Below, one piece after another: positions 55,776 through 64,000 of a stretch of 64,000 nt of DNA. Under the pieces are notes generated by a model, which was given only the letters and a program-made list of their open reading frames with translations, was not told the origin of the DNA and searched no databases. Positions within the stretch are counted from its first letter, which is position 1. Every line of letters begins with the position of its first letter. The DNA comes from Sphaerosporella brunnea (lineage: Eukaryota > Ascomycota > Pezizomycetes > Pezizales > Pyronemataceae): assembly GCA_008704415.1 (NCBI GenBank), contig VXIS01000206.1, forward strand, positions 22,380 to 86,379. Direction: 5' to 3'. The position numbers were made by a program, and so were the translations under genes.

Positions 55776-58669
55776 ATGTCTGGTTGGAAAGACGAGGGCC
55801 ATGATCCATTCTCGGAGCCTCGAATTTACTACGGGCAGACAAGCTTGGGAGCAAAAGGTTCACAGGCCCGTCCCCGAGGTTACTCACATGTACGTTGTCT
55901 CCAGACCTTCCCCATTTGCCCCAGCTTGCTGGCCATTGTTTCTTGAGGGTCATGCTTCAAATTGTAATTGTTATTGGATATTTTGTTTTGCCAGTGAAGC
56001 AGGTTATCGACGGAGTTCTGACCTCGTTCAGACGCACGAATACAATGGGCCGCCGCCAACCAAGTACAACCACAGACCAGTACGCCGTGCCTCGCTAGGT
56101 AGAAATCTCCCTTCAAGGCGAAAGCCATTGGTGAAACGCACCTCGTTGCTTACCTGTTCCAGATGCCTTCTCTCACCATCATCCACGGCAGTTTGTGATA
56201 AATGTCCAAGAAACAATGGACCGGCTGGTAGCTACCGAAGACACAGATGGCAACTACCAGATTACCATTGAGGATGGGGGCCCAAAGGTGTGGCAGGCAT
56301 TTCAGCGGATTTGAGAGCTGTAAGCTAACTTGCCTTAGGTGTTGTCCTTGGGAACCGCGAATAGCAACGGTTACAGACGTCATGATATCCGCGGCACCTA
56401 CGCACTAGCAAACCTTCTGCAAGAGTTGACCATCGCCCAGGATTTTGGCCGTAAGCACATAATCTTGGACGAAGCAAGGTTAACGGAGAATCCTGTAGCG
56501 AGGCTTCACCGACTTATCAAAACTTCTTTCTGGGATGGTTTGACACGACGGATTGATGGCAGCGTGATCGAAACCGTTACCACGGACCCCAAAGCCGAGA
56601 GGGTGGACGATCCCCGTCCTAGAATCTATGTCCCATATAGAGCGCCCGAACAGCTGGAGTATTACCAAAAAGTGGCCAAAGACTATCCCGAGTTGAACTT
56701 GGATGTCGTGCGGCTGCCGGAAGTTATTGATGCGCAGTATACATACAGTGAGTGTTCTGGCTCTGCCACCCCCCAACCTCTGCTAACGTTCCCCCAGGTA
56801 TCAATGATAAACCTGGCATTTTGGCCCTTGCCATGGACAAGGTTGTCGATGAGAATGGCAGAGAAGAGCTAAAAGGGTGGCCTTTTGTTGTTCCTGGCGG
56901 TCGATTCAATGAGCTTTATGGTAAGACTCGCAATTCTTCCGTGCACAACATGGCCTGATTCAGGGCTAGGGTGGGATTCGTACATGATTTCTCTCGGACT
57001 TTTACTCGACGATAAAACCGATCTGGCAAAATCCATGGTAATCAATTTTTGTTTTGAGATCGAACATTACGGCAAGATCCTCAATGCGAACCGATCCTAC
57101 TACCTGTCGCGCTCGCAGCCACCGTTTTTGACTGATATGGCTTTGCAAGTCTACAAAAAAATAAAACATGAACCCGGTGCGCTTGAGTTCCTGCGAACCA
57201 GTATACTTGCTGCCATCAAGGAGTATCACACCGTTTGGATGTCTCAGCCTCGGTATGATTCTGCAACCGGATTGAGTCGCTATCGTCCGGATGGCATTGG
57301 CATTCCCCCGGAAACAGAGCCGAGTCATTTTGACTCCACTCTCCAGCCGTTCGCGGAAAAATACAACATGTCGATTGAGGACTTCATTGTGGCATATAAC
57401 GAGGGCACCGTCAAGGAACCCTATCTGGATGAGTACTTCTTACATGACCGCGCTGTCCGAGAATCAGGACATGACACCACCTACCGATTTGAAGGGATAT
57501 GTGCCAATCTTGCCACGATCGATCTGAATTCCTTGCTATACAAATACGAGACGGATATCTCTCGCGTCATCCGTGAGTATTTCAACGATCGTCTCGTCAT
57601 TCCCGAGGAGTTTTCTGCCCCTGGTTTTTCTGAACTCAAACCAGGAAGCGTGACAACATCTGCACGGTGGGATCGCAGGGCCAGGAAGAGAAAGCTTGCC
57701 ATCAACAAGTATCTCTGGAATGACTCCAAGGGCATGTATTATGACTACGATACTGTGAAGAAACGACAAATTACCTACGAATCCGCTACTGTCTTTTGGG
57801 CAATGTGGGCTGGTGTTTCCACTCCTTCTCAGGCTGCTCGTCTAGTTGAGGTTGCGCTGCCCAAATTTGAAGAACTAGGTGGTTTAGCGAGTGGGACCGA
57901 GGAGAGTAGGGGGCCTCTTGGCATTGATAGGCCTAACAGACAGTGGGACTATCCCTAGTATGACTTCCCGGTTTGTTTCTGCTTTCGCGCGCGTGCTGAC
58001 TCTTTGTAGTGGTTGGGCACCGCAGCAAATGCTTGCTTGGATTGGTCTAGAGCGTTACGGATACCACGAAGATGCAAAGCGTCTTGCCTACCGCTGGCTC
58101 TTCATGATCACCAAGGCGTTTGTGGATTATCATGGTGTTGTAGTTGAAAAATATGATGTCACCAGGACAACTGATCCCCACCGAGTGGACGCCGAGTACG
58201 GAAACCAGGGCTTGGATTTCCGTGGTGTCGCGAGGGAAGGGTATGTACACCTCGGGTGCGTCTACACATTGGTGATACTGACTTTAATTCCAGATTTGGC
58301 TGGGTGAATGCATCTTACCAACTTGGCCTTACTCTTTTGAGCTCCCATGCGAAGCGTGCTCTCGGAGCATGCATCCCGCCAGAAGCCTTCTTTAATGCTA
58401 CTCTTGCCGATATGGAATCTTTGATGGATGAATTTGGTGCCAGCCCACCGGGCACGCCGACTGCTGAAGACGACAATGTTTTCAATGACGGCGTTCTTTT
58501 GACGCCTGCGGTTACAGCGCAACAGGATCCCTTCGAAAATCTCGGGGGCAAGGTTGCAACGAACACTCCGGAAATAGAATGGCGCACTCCTATGGAAAAG
58601 AGCATAATGGACGCGCTGCAGCATAGTACGGAGGCAGCGCAGGAGAAGAAAACAGTGGCTGCGCTTTAA
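55776..58669 (+). CDS. NTH1: neutral (cytosolic) trehalase
   Basis: Eight exons: 55776-~55878, ~56003-56098, 56163-56287, 56339-56747, 56798-56920, 56970-57957, 58010-58240 and 58294-58669. The exact borders of intron 1 are uncertain: the listed pair keeps frame (product 816 residues), whereas the stronger GTACGT donor at 55890 does not. GH37 enzyme hydrolysing trehalose to glucose in the cytosol, activated by PKA and calcium. Visible: RRASLDAFS (PKA site, about residue 62-70), [12 protein letters not shown] (EF-hand-like calcium loop), the signatures [15 protein letters not shown] and [24 protein letters not shown] and [15 protein letters not shown] segments. The C-terminus runs about 90 residues beyond the usual end, in a Ser/Pro/Glu-rich tail. 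Confidence 0.92.
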
Positions 58670-59611
58670 ATTTTGCTCAAATTCAAGGGAAAAGGGGGGG
58701 GGGGTTGGGAGGGTATTGCATTTACTTTTTGACGCGGCGTCCGTCTAGGTGTAATCATGGTTGCATTTGTACAGATTGCCTGCCACTTGAGAGGAGTTGG
58801 GTGAAAAGAAAGATTGTGTGATTAGGGGCGGCGTTAAAGTTTCATGTCTTGCTTGTACAATGAGACTTTGTGTTCCAACCGATAGTGGAAGACTTCCCGC
58901 AAGTGTTTAGAAGGGATCTGGAAGCTTTGAAGTCTTATTTTTCTGGCGTTCCAGAAGAAAAGTCCAACGGGAATGGGGAACCCTTTCGGACACGGTTTCT
59001 GACTTCTAAACCCTTTTGAATTCTTGCAGGAAATCTTCCAATTCTTGCATAATCATGATGGATCTAGAGTACCGCATAAACTCAGAAGCAAGAGGCGCGG
59101 ACGCCCCAATCCCCACTTCGGCTCGCTCTTTTCCCACGAGCGGATACACAGTATATCACTCGATTCTCCTGAAATAGGTTTGGTTGATCGGCAAGTGAAG
59201 TGGGGCAGGTTACATTCCGCCACCATAGTGGACGCCGGTGTGCTTAACATTCATGGACAATGATCACCGGACAGTCACTACTGGACAATGATGAAGACGA
59301 GATGTCGGTAAGAGTACCATTGACGCACAACAGTTATCATGCAGGGTATGCATATCCCTGCGACACGCTGTCGCACAGGACGCGGGGCAGAACGAAGGAA
59401 GAAGAAGGTAGGAGTACGGCTGCGGGTATGTACGAATTGCAATACCGGGGTGGCCGGCACCTTGAAAATGCGCAAAACAGGGAACGGGTGTGGATCAATG
59501 CTCCATCGAGGATGATAACGAGACGGCTTCGAGTGGGAATACACCGCCGTCAAGAGGCGCGCTTGCAGCGATATGGTTGCAACGGATGGTGGCATCGCTA
59601 ATCGCGGGGAT
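58670..59611. other. gap between trehalase and the palindrome
   Basis: Trehalase 3' flank with a 9-G run (58692-58703 region), then the chimeric transposon-end fragment at 59072. No gene recognised. Confidence 0.5.
59072..59225. mobile_element. 154-bp chimeric transposon-end fragment
   Basis: The left ~25 bp (ccgcataaactcagaagc...) match the outer end of the 28.3-kb MITE; the right ~88 bp match the left end of transposon A in inverted orientation, down to the terminus ttccgccacca. TA flanks both sides. It looks like a non-autonomous element or relic made from two families. Confidence 0.65.
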
Positions 59612-59791
59612 CTACGGTAAGCATTTCATTGGCGGGCTGCACCGATTGGCTCTACTAGTACTGGACCATTCAGCCAGACATCGTGCGGGAGACGGGGCCG
59701 GGCTGTAGAGCAATAGTGACCATGACGCCTCGGAGGGGGCAGATTTAGCTGCCAAGGCCGCTTTGAACTCCTCCTCAGGGCTGTCAGACAT
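59612..59791 (-). CDS. short hypothetical ORF in left palindrome arm
   Basis: 59-residue frame starting MSDSPEEEFKAALAAKSAPS, followed by EASWSLLLYSPAPSPA. It lies downstream of the left JmjC-like copy in the same direction. The right arm has the same start (63896, open at the window edge). Reading-frame conservation between arms over about 35 codons suggests it could be, or have been, the beginning of a gene; the left copy soon stops outside the palindrome. No domain recognised. Confidence 0.3.
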   Translation of the reverse strand: MSDSPEEEFKAALAAKSAPSEASWSLLLYSPAPSPARCLAEWSSTSRANRCSPPMKCLP

Positions 59792-60153
59792 CTCCGATTG
59801 ATAGCTTGTAAACGCTTATGGAATCTACAGAGTCTCACCAATTGTTTCCCTTGTGCCTTAAACTGTTGCATGGCTCGAGCCCACGAGCCGAGTCCGGAAA
59901 TCTGACGAGCCGGCTCGTGTCCATCACTAATGGAGTGCACTCGAGCGCAAAAATACATAAATTCGAGCTGGCTCCGCTCCTGCACAACACCAGAGAGGAG
60001 ATGAAGCTTAGTTCTCTGTCCGACGCTGGAGGGTGAGCGTCGGGCCTTTATATACAGCACCGCGTGGGCAAAACAACAGGAAAATGGACAACTATCAAAC
60101 TACGGCAAACGGAAACAGGAAATCTAGACCCACAGTCGCCACCCGAATATCCT

Positions 60154-61422
60154 TCACGGTTGCCATCCGAAATCCTTTTCCAACGGTTGCCATCCGAAAT
60201 CCTTTTCCAACAGGTTGGCGCGAAGCTTTTCAAGCAGATCCTTTGCACGCTTTTGGCGAACTGGATCTTTGTGTCTCTGCTCGGCGTTGAGCGCTTGCAT
60301 TGCAGCGTTCACATTGTTAACAAGATCTGCCGACACCTGCTCGGGCAGGACATCCTCATTCTCCGCTTCCCACATGGCTACTGCCTGGCACTCGCACCGG
60401 ATCTGATAGACCATCTCATTCAGATGCTCCTGTGGCACGAATGTGAATCCACCAAGAAAGCTTGGGCTCAATGTGAAGACTATGTGTTTCCAAGCGGCAG
60501 GAATCCACAAGGTCTTGCGCTCGGTCGATGAGAGTTTCGCAATGTAGGGGTGTTCGAGCTGCCCCGCAAGCGACAGAAACCATTCGCAATCGGCAGGGCT
60601 AACGTCTTCCTTCCGCTCACCAGCCACAGACCGCGCAACCCATGTGTCGTACCATGCTTTCGACCGGGCTCCCACGCTGTTTTGGTTTGTCGCTGGTGGC
60701 TCAGGCTTAAACAGCAGAACGATTTTCTCCCCAGACAGAGGAACACACAAAGCAACACACCCAGAATCAAGATGGATATCGGTGATGCTGAATTTGTGTG
60801 TGATGTTGACGTTAAACAGCGATCGTTTGACACCCATCTTCTCGAGTGCGGGCGGTACAGTGAGCTTGTATTTGGATAGCATGTTTGTGGGTGCCTTGAC
60901 GGCAAGCCTTCGGAGCATAGCCTTAGGAAGGTGTTTGGACCCGTTAGCCATCTGCTCAAAAAGCATGTCGTTTAGTTTCTGCAATTCTTCAAACCTTGTG
61001 CCGGAGTTCTCGTCTCTCAATGTGTCCAGGGCCCTGTTCACTGTCGCCTGCATGTCCTGCAACACCTTCGCGGGTGACGGCAATTCCTCCGGCCACATGT
61101 CAATGTACACTGGCTCGTTGGGAACCACGGATAGATCTGTGTGCTCCTCAGGCAGCTTCAACTGCCTCCAGTGCTTGAGGGCGAGTTTCATCTCGAAGCC
61201 ATGGTTGTCCTGGCAGTGCCCAGTGAGCTCTTTCCATATGGCTGCGATGTGCGGCGGGGGCTGGCAAGTACACGTCCGCGCATGTCTGTTGACTGAATGC
61301 TGATGCAGCCTTTTCTTGCAGCCCAGATACTTGAAAGGACAGGGTCTCAGTTTTGGTTTCGGGCCGGCTTTCGCATTATCCGACATATTCGATTTTGGGC
61401 GGGCTTTCGTATTATCCGACAT
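60154..61422 (-). CDS. C2HC-finger, JmjC-like protein, left copy
   Basis: Intronless, 422 residues. N-terminus is a 12-residue duplication (MSDNTKARPKSN then MSDNAKAGPKPK), so two in-frame ATGs exist. A zinc-finger-like segment follows: C28-x6-C35-x11-H47-x3-C51 (CPFKYLGCKKRL...RHARTC). The rest resembles a cupin-fold JmjC domain: H217-x-D219 in SITDIHLDSG, a strand KIVLLFKPEP, and a second His, H313, in WIPAAWKHIVFTLSPSF followed by GGFTFVP. These are the three iron ligands and spacing expected of 2-oxoglutarate oxygenases, e.g. histone or protein hydroxylases; substrate unknown. The C-terminus is a tandem LEKDFGWQP twice. Divergent from the right copy, 833 bp apart. Confidence 0.7.
   Translation of the reverse strand: MSDNTKARPKSNMSDNAKAGPKPKLRPCPFKYLGCKKRLHQHSVNRHARTCTCQPPPHIAAIWKELTGHCQDNHGFEMKLALKHWRQLKLPEEHTDLSVVPNEPVYIDMWPEELPSPAKVLQDMQATVNRALDTLRDENSGTRFEELQKLNDMLFEQMANGSKHLPKAMLRRLAVKAPTNMLSKYKLTVPPALEKMGVKRSLFNVNITHKFSITDIHLDSGCVALCVPLSGEKIVLLFKPEPPATNQNSVGARSKAWYDTWVARSVAGERKEDVSPADCEWFLSLAGQLEHPYIAKLSSTERKTLWIPAAWKHIVFTLSPSFLGGFTFVPQEHLNEMVYQIRCECQAVAMWEAENEDVLPEQVSADLVNNVNAAMQALNAEQRHKDPVRQKRAKDLLEKLRANLLEKDFGWQPLEKDFGWQP
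60160..60213. repeat. 27-bp repeats, left arm
   Basis: Two perfect 27-bp units encode the last 18 residues (LEKDFGWQP twice); a third degenerate copy lies just past the stop codon (about 60139-60158). The same arrangement occurs at 63476-63550 in the right arm. Confidence 0.8.
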
Positions 61423-62255
61423 AGCTAGCTACAGCAGGTCAGCTTGACTGTAGCCACGAGACTGATAGGGGTAGCATACAAGGGAAGATGCCGAAGGAGG
61501 ATGCCAGTGCCGAGCGCAAAACAGAAGATAGGATGCTTAAGGATGATGCCGCCGGAGGAGGATGCTGGAGGAGGATGCCGGAGGAGGATGAGTTGCGAGC
61601 GCAGGAGGGAAAATTTATATGTCATGGCTGGACCGGCACTGGCTGAAACATACGAGCTCAATTTTCAATTTACGATGTCCGACAGGGTTTCCAGTGCAAT
61701 CGTATAAGCTTGAATTTTTCGCTACGTGGCTTGGCTGCGGGGTTCGGTCCGTATCCCTTTTCGGGAGGTTCACAAGAAAAGTTATTTTCGTGTAGACCAT
61801 CCCGAAAATAACTGTTTCTTGTGACCTCCCGAAAGATACGTACCAAACCCCTGCAAACAAGCCATGCAGTGAAAATTCAAGCTTATGCGATCGCACTGGA
61901 AGCCCTTTATGGCCGATTGGTAGTGAAGGAGTGTTCACGACCCCCCTGTCGGACATGGTATTGAAAATTGAGCTTGTGTGCCGGCCATGACATATAAATT
62001 TTCCCTCCTGCACTCCTCCAGTGCTCCTTCAGCATCCAGCTTCGTCTCTTCTTTCGGCATCCTATCTTCTGTTTTGCGCTTGCCACTGGCATCCTCCTTA
62101 AGCATCCTATATTGTGTTTTGCGCTCGCCACTTCCTTCGGCATCTTCCCTCGTCATCGTCTTCGTCTTCGTCTCCGGCTCCGCCCTTGTATGCTACCCCT
62201 ATCAGTTTCATGGCTATAGTCAAGCTGACCTGCTGTGTTTAGTACCTAGCTAGCT
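61423..62255. promoter_or_regulatory. palindrome centre, shared divergent promoter region
   Basis: 833 bp between the two divergent JmjC-like start codons, itself an inverted repeat about 61796 with AGGATGCC-rich blocks on the left. It must drive both copies if they are transcribed. Short frames here (61444, 61907 etc.) are shadows of repeats. Confidence 0.4.
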
Positions 62256-63533
62256 ATGTCGGATAAGACAAAAGTCCGCCCGAAATCGAATATGTCGGAT
62301 AATGCGAAAGCCCGCCCGAAATCGAAACTGAGACCCTGTCCTTTCAAGTATCTGGGCTGCAAGAAAAGGCTGGGCCACAATTCAGTCAAGAGGCATGCGC
62401 GGAAGTGTACTCGCCGGCCCACGCAGTTGACCGAGGAAGTCGAAGCCATATGGAAAAAGCTCACCCGGCACTGCAAGGACAACCATGGCTTCGAAATGGG
62501 ACGCGCCCTCCATCACTGGAGTCAGTTGAAGCTGCCTGAGGAGCACACAGATCTATCCGTGGTTCCCAATGAGCCAGTGTACATTGACATGTGGCCGGAG
62601 GACTTGCCGTCACACGCGAAGGTGTTGCAGGACATGCAGGCGACGGTGAACAGGGCCCTGGACACTTTGAGAGACGAGAACCCCGGCACAAGCTTCGAAG
62701 AATTGCAGAAACTGAACGACATGCTTTTCGAGCAGATGGCTGACGGGTCCGAACACCTTCCTGAGGCTACGCTCCGAAGGCTTGCCGTCAAGGCACCCAT
62801 AAACATGCTGTCCAAATACAAGCTCACTGTACCGCCCGCACTCGAGAAGATGGGTGTCAAACGATCGCTGTTTAACGTCAACATCACACCCAAATTCAGC
62901 ATCACCGATATCCATCTTGATTTCGGGTGTGATGCTTTGTGTGTTCCTCTGTCCGGGGAGAAAATCGTTCTGCTGTTTAAGCCTGAGCCACAAGCGACAA
63001 TCCAAAACAGCGTGGGAGCCCGGGAGAAAGCATGGTACGACACATGGGTGGCGCGGTCTGTGGCTGGTGAGAGGGAGGAGGACGTCAGCCCTCCCGATTG
63101 CGAATGGTTTCTGTCGCTTGCGGGGCAGCTCCCACACTCCTACATTGCGACACTCTCATCGACCGAGCGCAAGACCTTGTGGATTCCTGCCGGTTGGAAA
63201 CACATAGTCTTCACATTGAGCCCAAGCTTTCTCGGTGGATTCACATTCGTGCCACAGGAGCATCTGAATGAGATGGTCTATCAGATCGGGTGCGAGTGTC
63301 AGGCAATAGCCAGGTGGGAAGCGGAGAATGAGGATGTCGTGCCCCAGCAGCTGTCGGAGGATCTTGCTGAGAGTGTGAACGCTGCAAGGCAAGCGCTCAA
63401 CGCCGAGCAGACACACAAAGATCCAGTCCGCCAAAAGCGTGCGAAGGCTCTGCTTGGGGAGCTCCACGCCAACCTGTTGGAAAAGGATTTCGGATGGCAA
63501 CCATTGGAAAAGGATTTCGGATGGCAACCGTGA
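62256..63533 (+). CDS. C2HC-finger, JmjC-like protein, right copy
   Basis: Intronless, 425 residues, roughly 85% identical by eye to the left copy. The finger (C28-x6-C35, H47-x3-C51) and the HLD...H triad (SITDIHLDFG, WIPAGWKHIVFTL) are all kept. Differences cluster in the linker after the finger, where the two copies differ at most positions for about 15 residues and this one has three more. The C-terminal LEKDFGWQP duplication is identical. Kept reading frame in both copies argues that both may be functional rather than one being a pseudogene; expression is unknown. Confidence 0.7.
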   Translation: MSDKTKVRPKSNMSDNAKARPKSKLRPCPFKYLGCKKRLGHNSVKRHARKCTRRPTQLTEEVEAIWKKLTRHCKDNHGFEMGRALHHWSQLKLPEEHTDLSVVPNEPVYIDMWPEDLPSHAKVLQDMQATVNRALDTLRDENPGTSFEELQKLNDMLFEQMADGSEHLPEATLRRLAVKAPINMLSKYKLTVPPALEKMGVKRSLFNVNITPKFSITDIHLDFGCDALCVPLSGEKIVLLFKPEPQATIQNSVGAREKAWYDTWVARSVAGEREEDVSPPDCEWFLSLAGQLPHSYIATLSSTERKTLWIPAGWKHIVFTLSPSFLGGFTFVPQEHLNEMVYQIGCECQAIARWEAENEDVVPQQLSEDLAESVNAARQALNAEQTHKDPVRQKRAKALLGELHANLLEKDFGWQPLEKDFGWQP

Positions 63534-63550
63534 AGGATTTTCGGGTGGCG
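63476..63550. repeat. 27-bp repeats, right arm
   Basis: Two 27-bp units (ggaaaaggatttcggatggc core) code for the repeated C-terminus, with a third decayed copy (gaaggattttcgggtggc) after the stop codon at 63533. Confidence 0.8.
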
Positions 63551-63895
63551 ACCGTGGGTCTAGATTTCCTGTTTCCGTTTGCCGTAGTTTGATAGTTGTC
63601 CATTTTCCTGTTGTTTTGCACACACGGTGCTGTATATAAAGGCCCGACGCTCGCCCTCCAGCGTCGGACAGAGAACTAAGCTTCATCTCCTCTCTGGTGT
63701 TGCGCACGAGCGGAGCCGGCTCGAATCTATGTATTTTTGCGCTCGAGTGCGCACGATTAGTGATGGACACGAGCCAGCTCGTCAGATTTCCGGACTCGGC
63801 TCGTGGGCTCGAGCCATGCAACAGTTTAAGGCACAAGGGAAACAATTGGTGGGACTCTGTAGATTCCATAAGCGTTTACAAGCTGTCAATCGGAG

Positions 63896-64000
63896 ATGTC
63901 TGACAGCCCTGAGGAGTTCAAAGCGGCCTTGGCAGCTGAATCTGCCCCCTCCGGGGCGTCATGGTCACTATTGCTCTACAGCCCGGCCCCGTCTCCCGCA
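63896..64000 (+). CDS. start of hypothetical ORF, right arm, cut by window end
   Basis: Open from an ATG at 63896 to the window edge: MSDSPEEFKAALAAESAPSG and continuing. Same start as the left-arm frame at 59791. Its real length and product lie outside the window. Confidence 0.3.
   Translation, partial: MSDSPEEFKAALAAESAPSGASWSLLLYSPAPSPA

Larger units (their letters stand above)
59684..64000. repeat. diverged palindrome, arms at least 2.1 kb
   Basis: Left arm 59684-61790 and right arm 61803-64000 are inverted copies of each other with substitutions and small indels; the axis is near 61796 (ttattttcg / cgaaaataa). The last bases of the window (cccgtctcccgca) still match the left arm (tgcgggagacggg at 59684), so the repeat goes on beyond the window. 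Each arm contains a JmjC-like gene, a short 27-bp repeat tract and a conserved 3' block. Confidence 0.9.

Noticed and set aside
55630..56271. 213-codon frame overlapping the trehalase 5' end
   Set aside because: Mixes leader, intron 1, exon 2 and a wrong frame of exon 3; only the RRASL segment is genuine and belongs to trehalase.
59626..60060. 144-codon frame in the left palindrome arm
   Set aside because: Not kept as an open frame in the right arm, whereas the MSDSPEE frame is kept in both.
60480..61303. Long plus- and minus-strand frames overlapping the JmjC-like copies
   Set aside because: Antisense or shifted shadows of the conserved gene, with composition that follows its codons.
1..64000. 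CRISPR arrays, bacterial operons or riboswitches
   Set aside because: The window is eukaryotic with spliceosomal introns; no regularly spaced repeats of that kind were seen.

Overview
The window is a piece of a filamentous ascomycete genome (Pezizomycotina; I cannot resolve the class). Genes sit on both strands and carry short phase-consistent introns, mostly 45-130 nt, with GTRNGT-type donors, CTAAC/CTGAC-like branch sites and YAG acceptors. The proteins are fungal orthologues: Dug1, UVDE, Yra1, Tma46, Ost4, p23/Sba1, isocitrate lyase, GCP3/Spc98, Atf1-type bZIP, CDK10-like kinase, GH43 arabinanase and neutral trehalase. Exon boundaries were read by hand; the total coding length of every spliced model below is a multiple of three, except the transposase at 46-48 kb, which has a frame break.

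Layout. 1-21 kb is a housekeeping stretch: nucleolar WKF protein, four-helix membrane protein, mitoribosomal mL58, an SDR, Dug1 dipeptidase, UV-damage endonuclease, Yra1 mRNA-export adaptor with one very long intron, Tma46, Ost4 and p23. 24-26 kb holds isocitrate lyase, 30-33 kb a gamma-tubulin complex subunit and 38-40 kb a stress bZIP factor, separated by 2.8-4.6 kb gene-poor gaps that contain small fold-back elements. 41-49 kb is a transposon cluster: two related Tc1/mariner-type DNA transposons, each with terminal inverted repeats and a TA duplication, and between them a 769-bp hAT-type non-autonomous element with a perfect 8-bp duplication. 49-59 kb returns to chromosomal genes (CDK10-like kinase, secreted GH43 enzyme, neutral trehalase) with a second hAT-type element at 54.5 kb.

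59.7-64 kb is the most unusual part. It is a diverged palindrome with arms of at least 2.1 kb centred near 61,796 and still open at the window end. Each arm carries a copy of a gene for a C2HC-finger plus JmjC-like protein (422 and 425 residues, roughly 85% identical by eye), transcribed outward from the shared centre. Beyond each copy is a conserved stretch and the start of a second short reading frame.

The housekeeping genes are not one pathway, but themes recur: stress and carbon metabolism (Atf1-type factor, neutral trehalase, isocitrate lyase, Dug1, UVDE) and RNA/translation (Yra1, Tma46, mL58, WKF protein). No secondary-metabolite cluster, tRNA, rRNA or CRISPR array was recognised. Mobile DNA is a main source of structure in the gaps: two Tc1/mariner elements, one chimeric end fragment, two hAT-type elements, three TACCG-ended fold-backs, one 137-bp fold-back and a three-copy A-tailed repeat.
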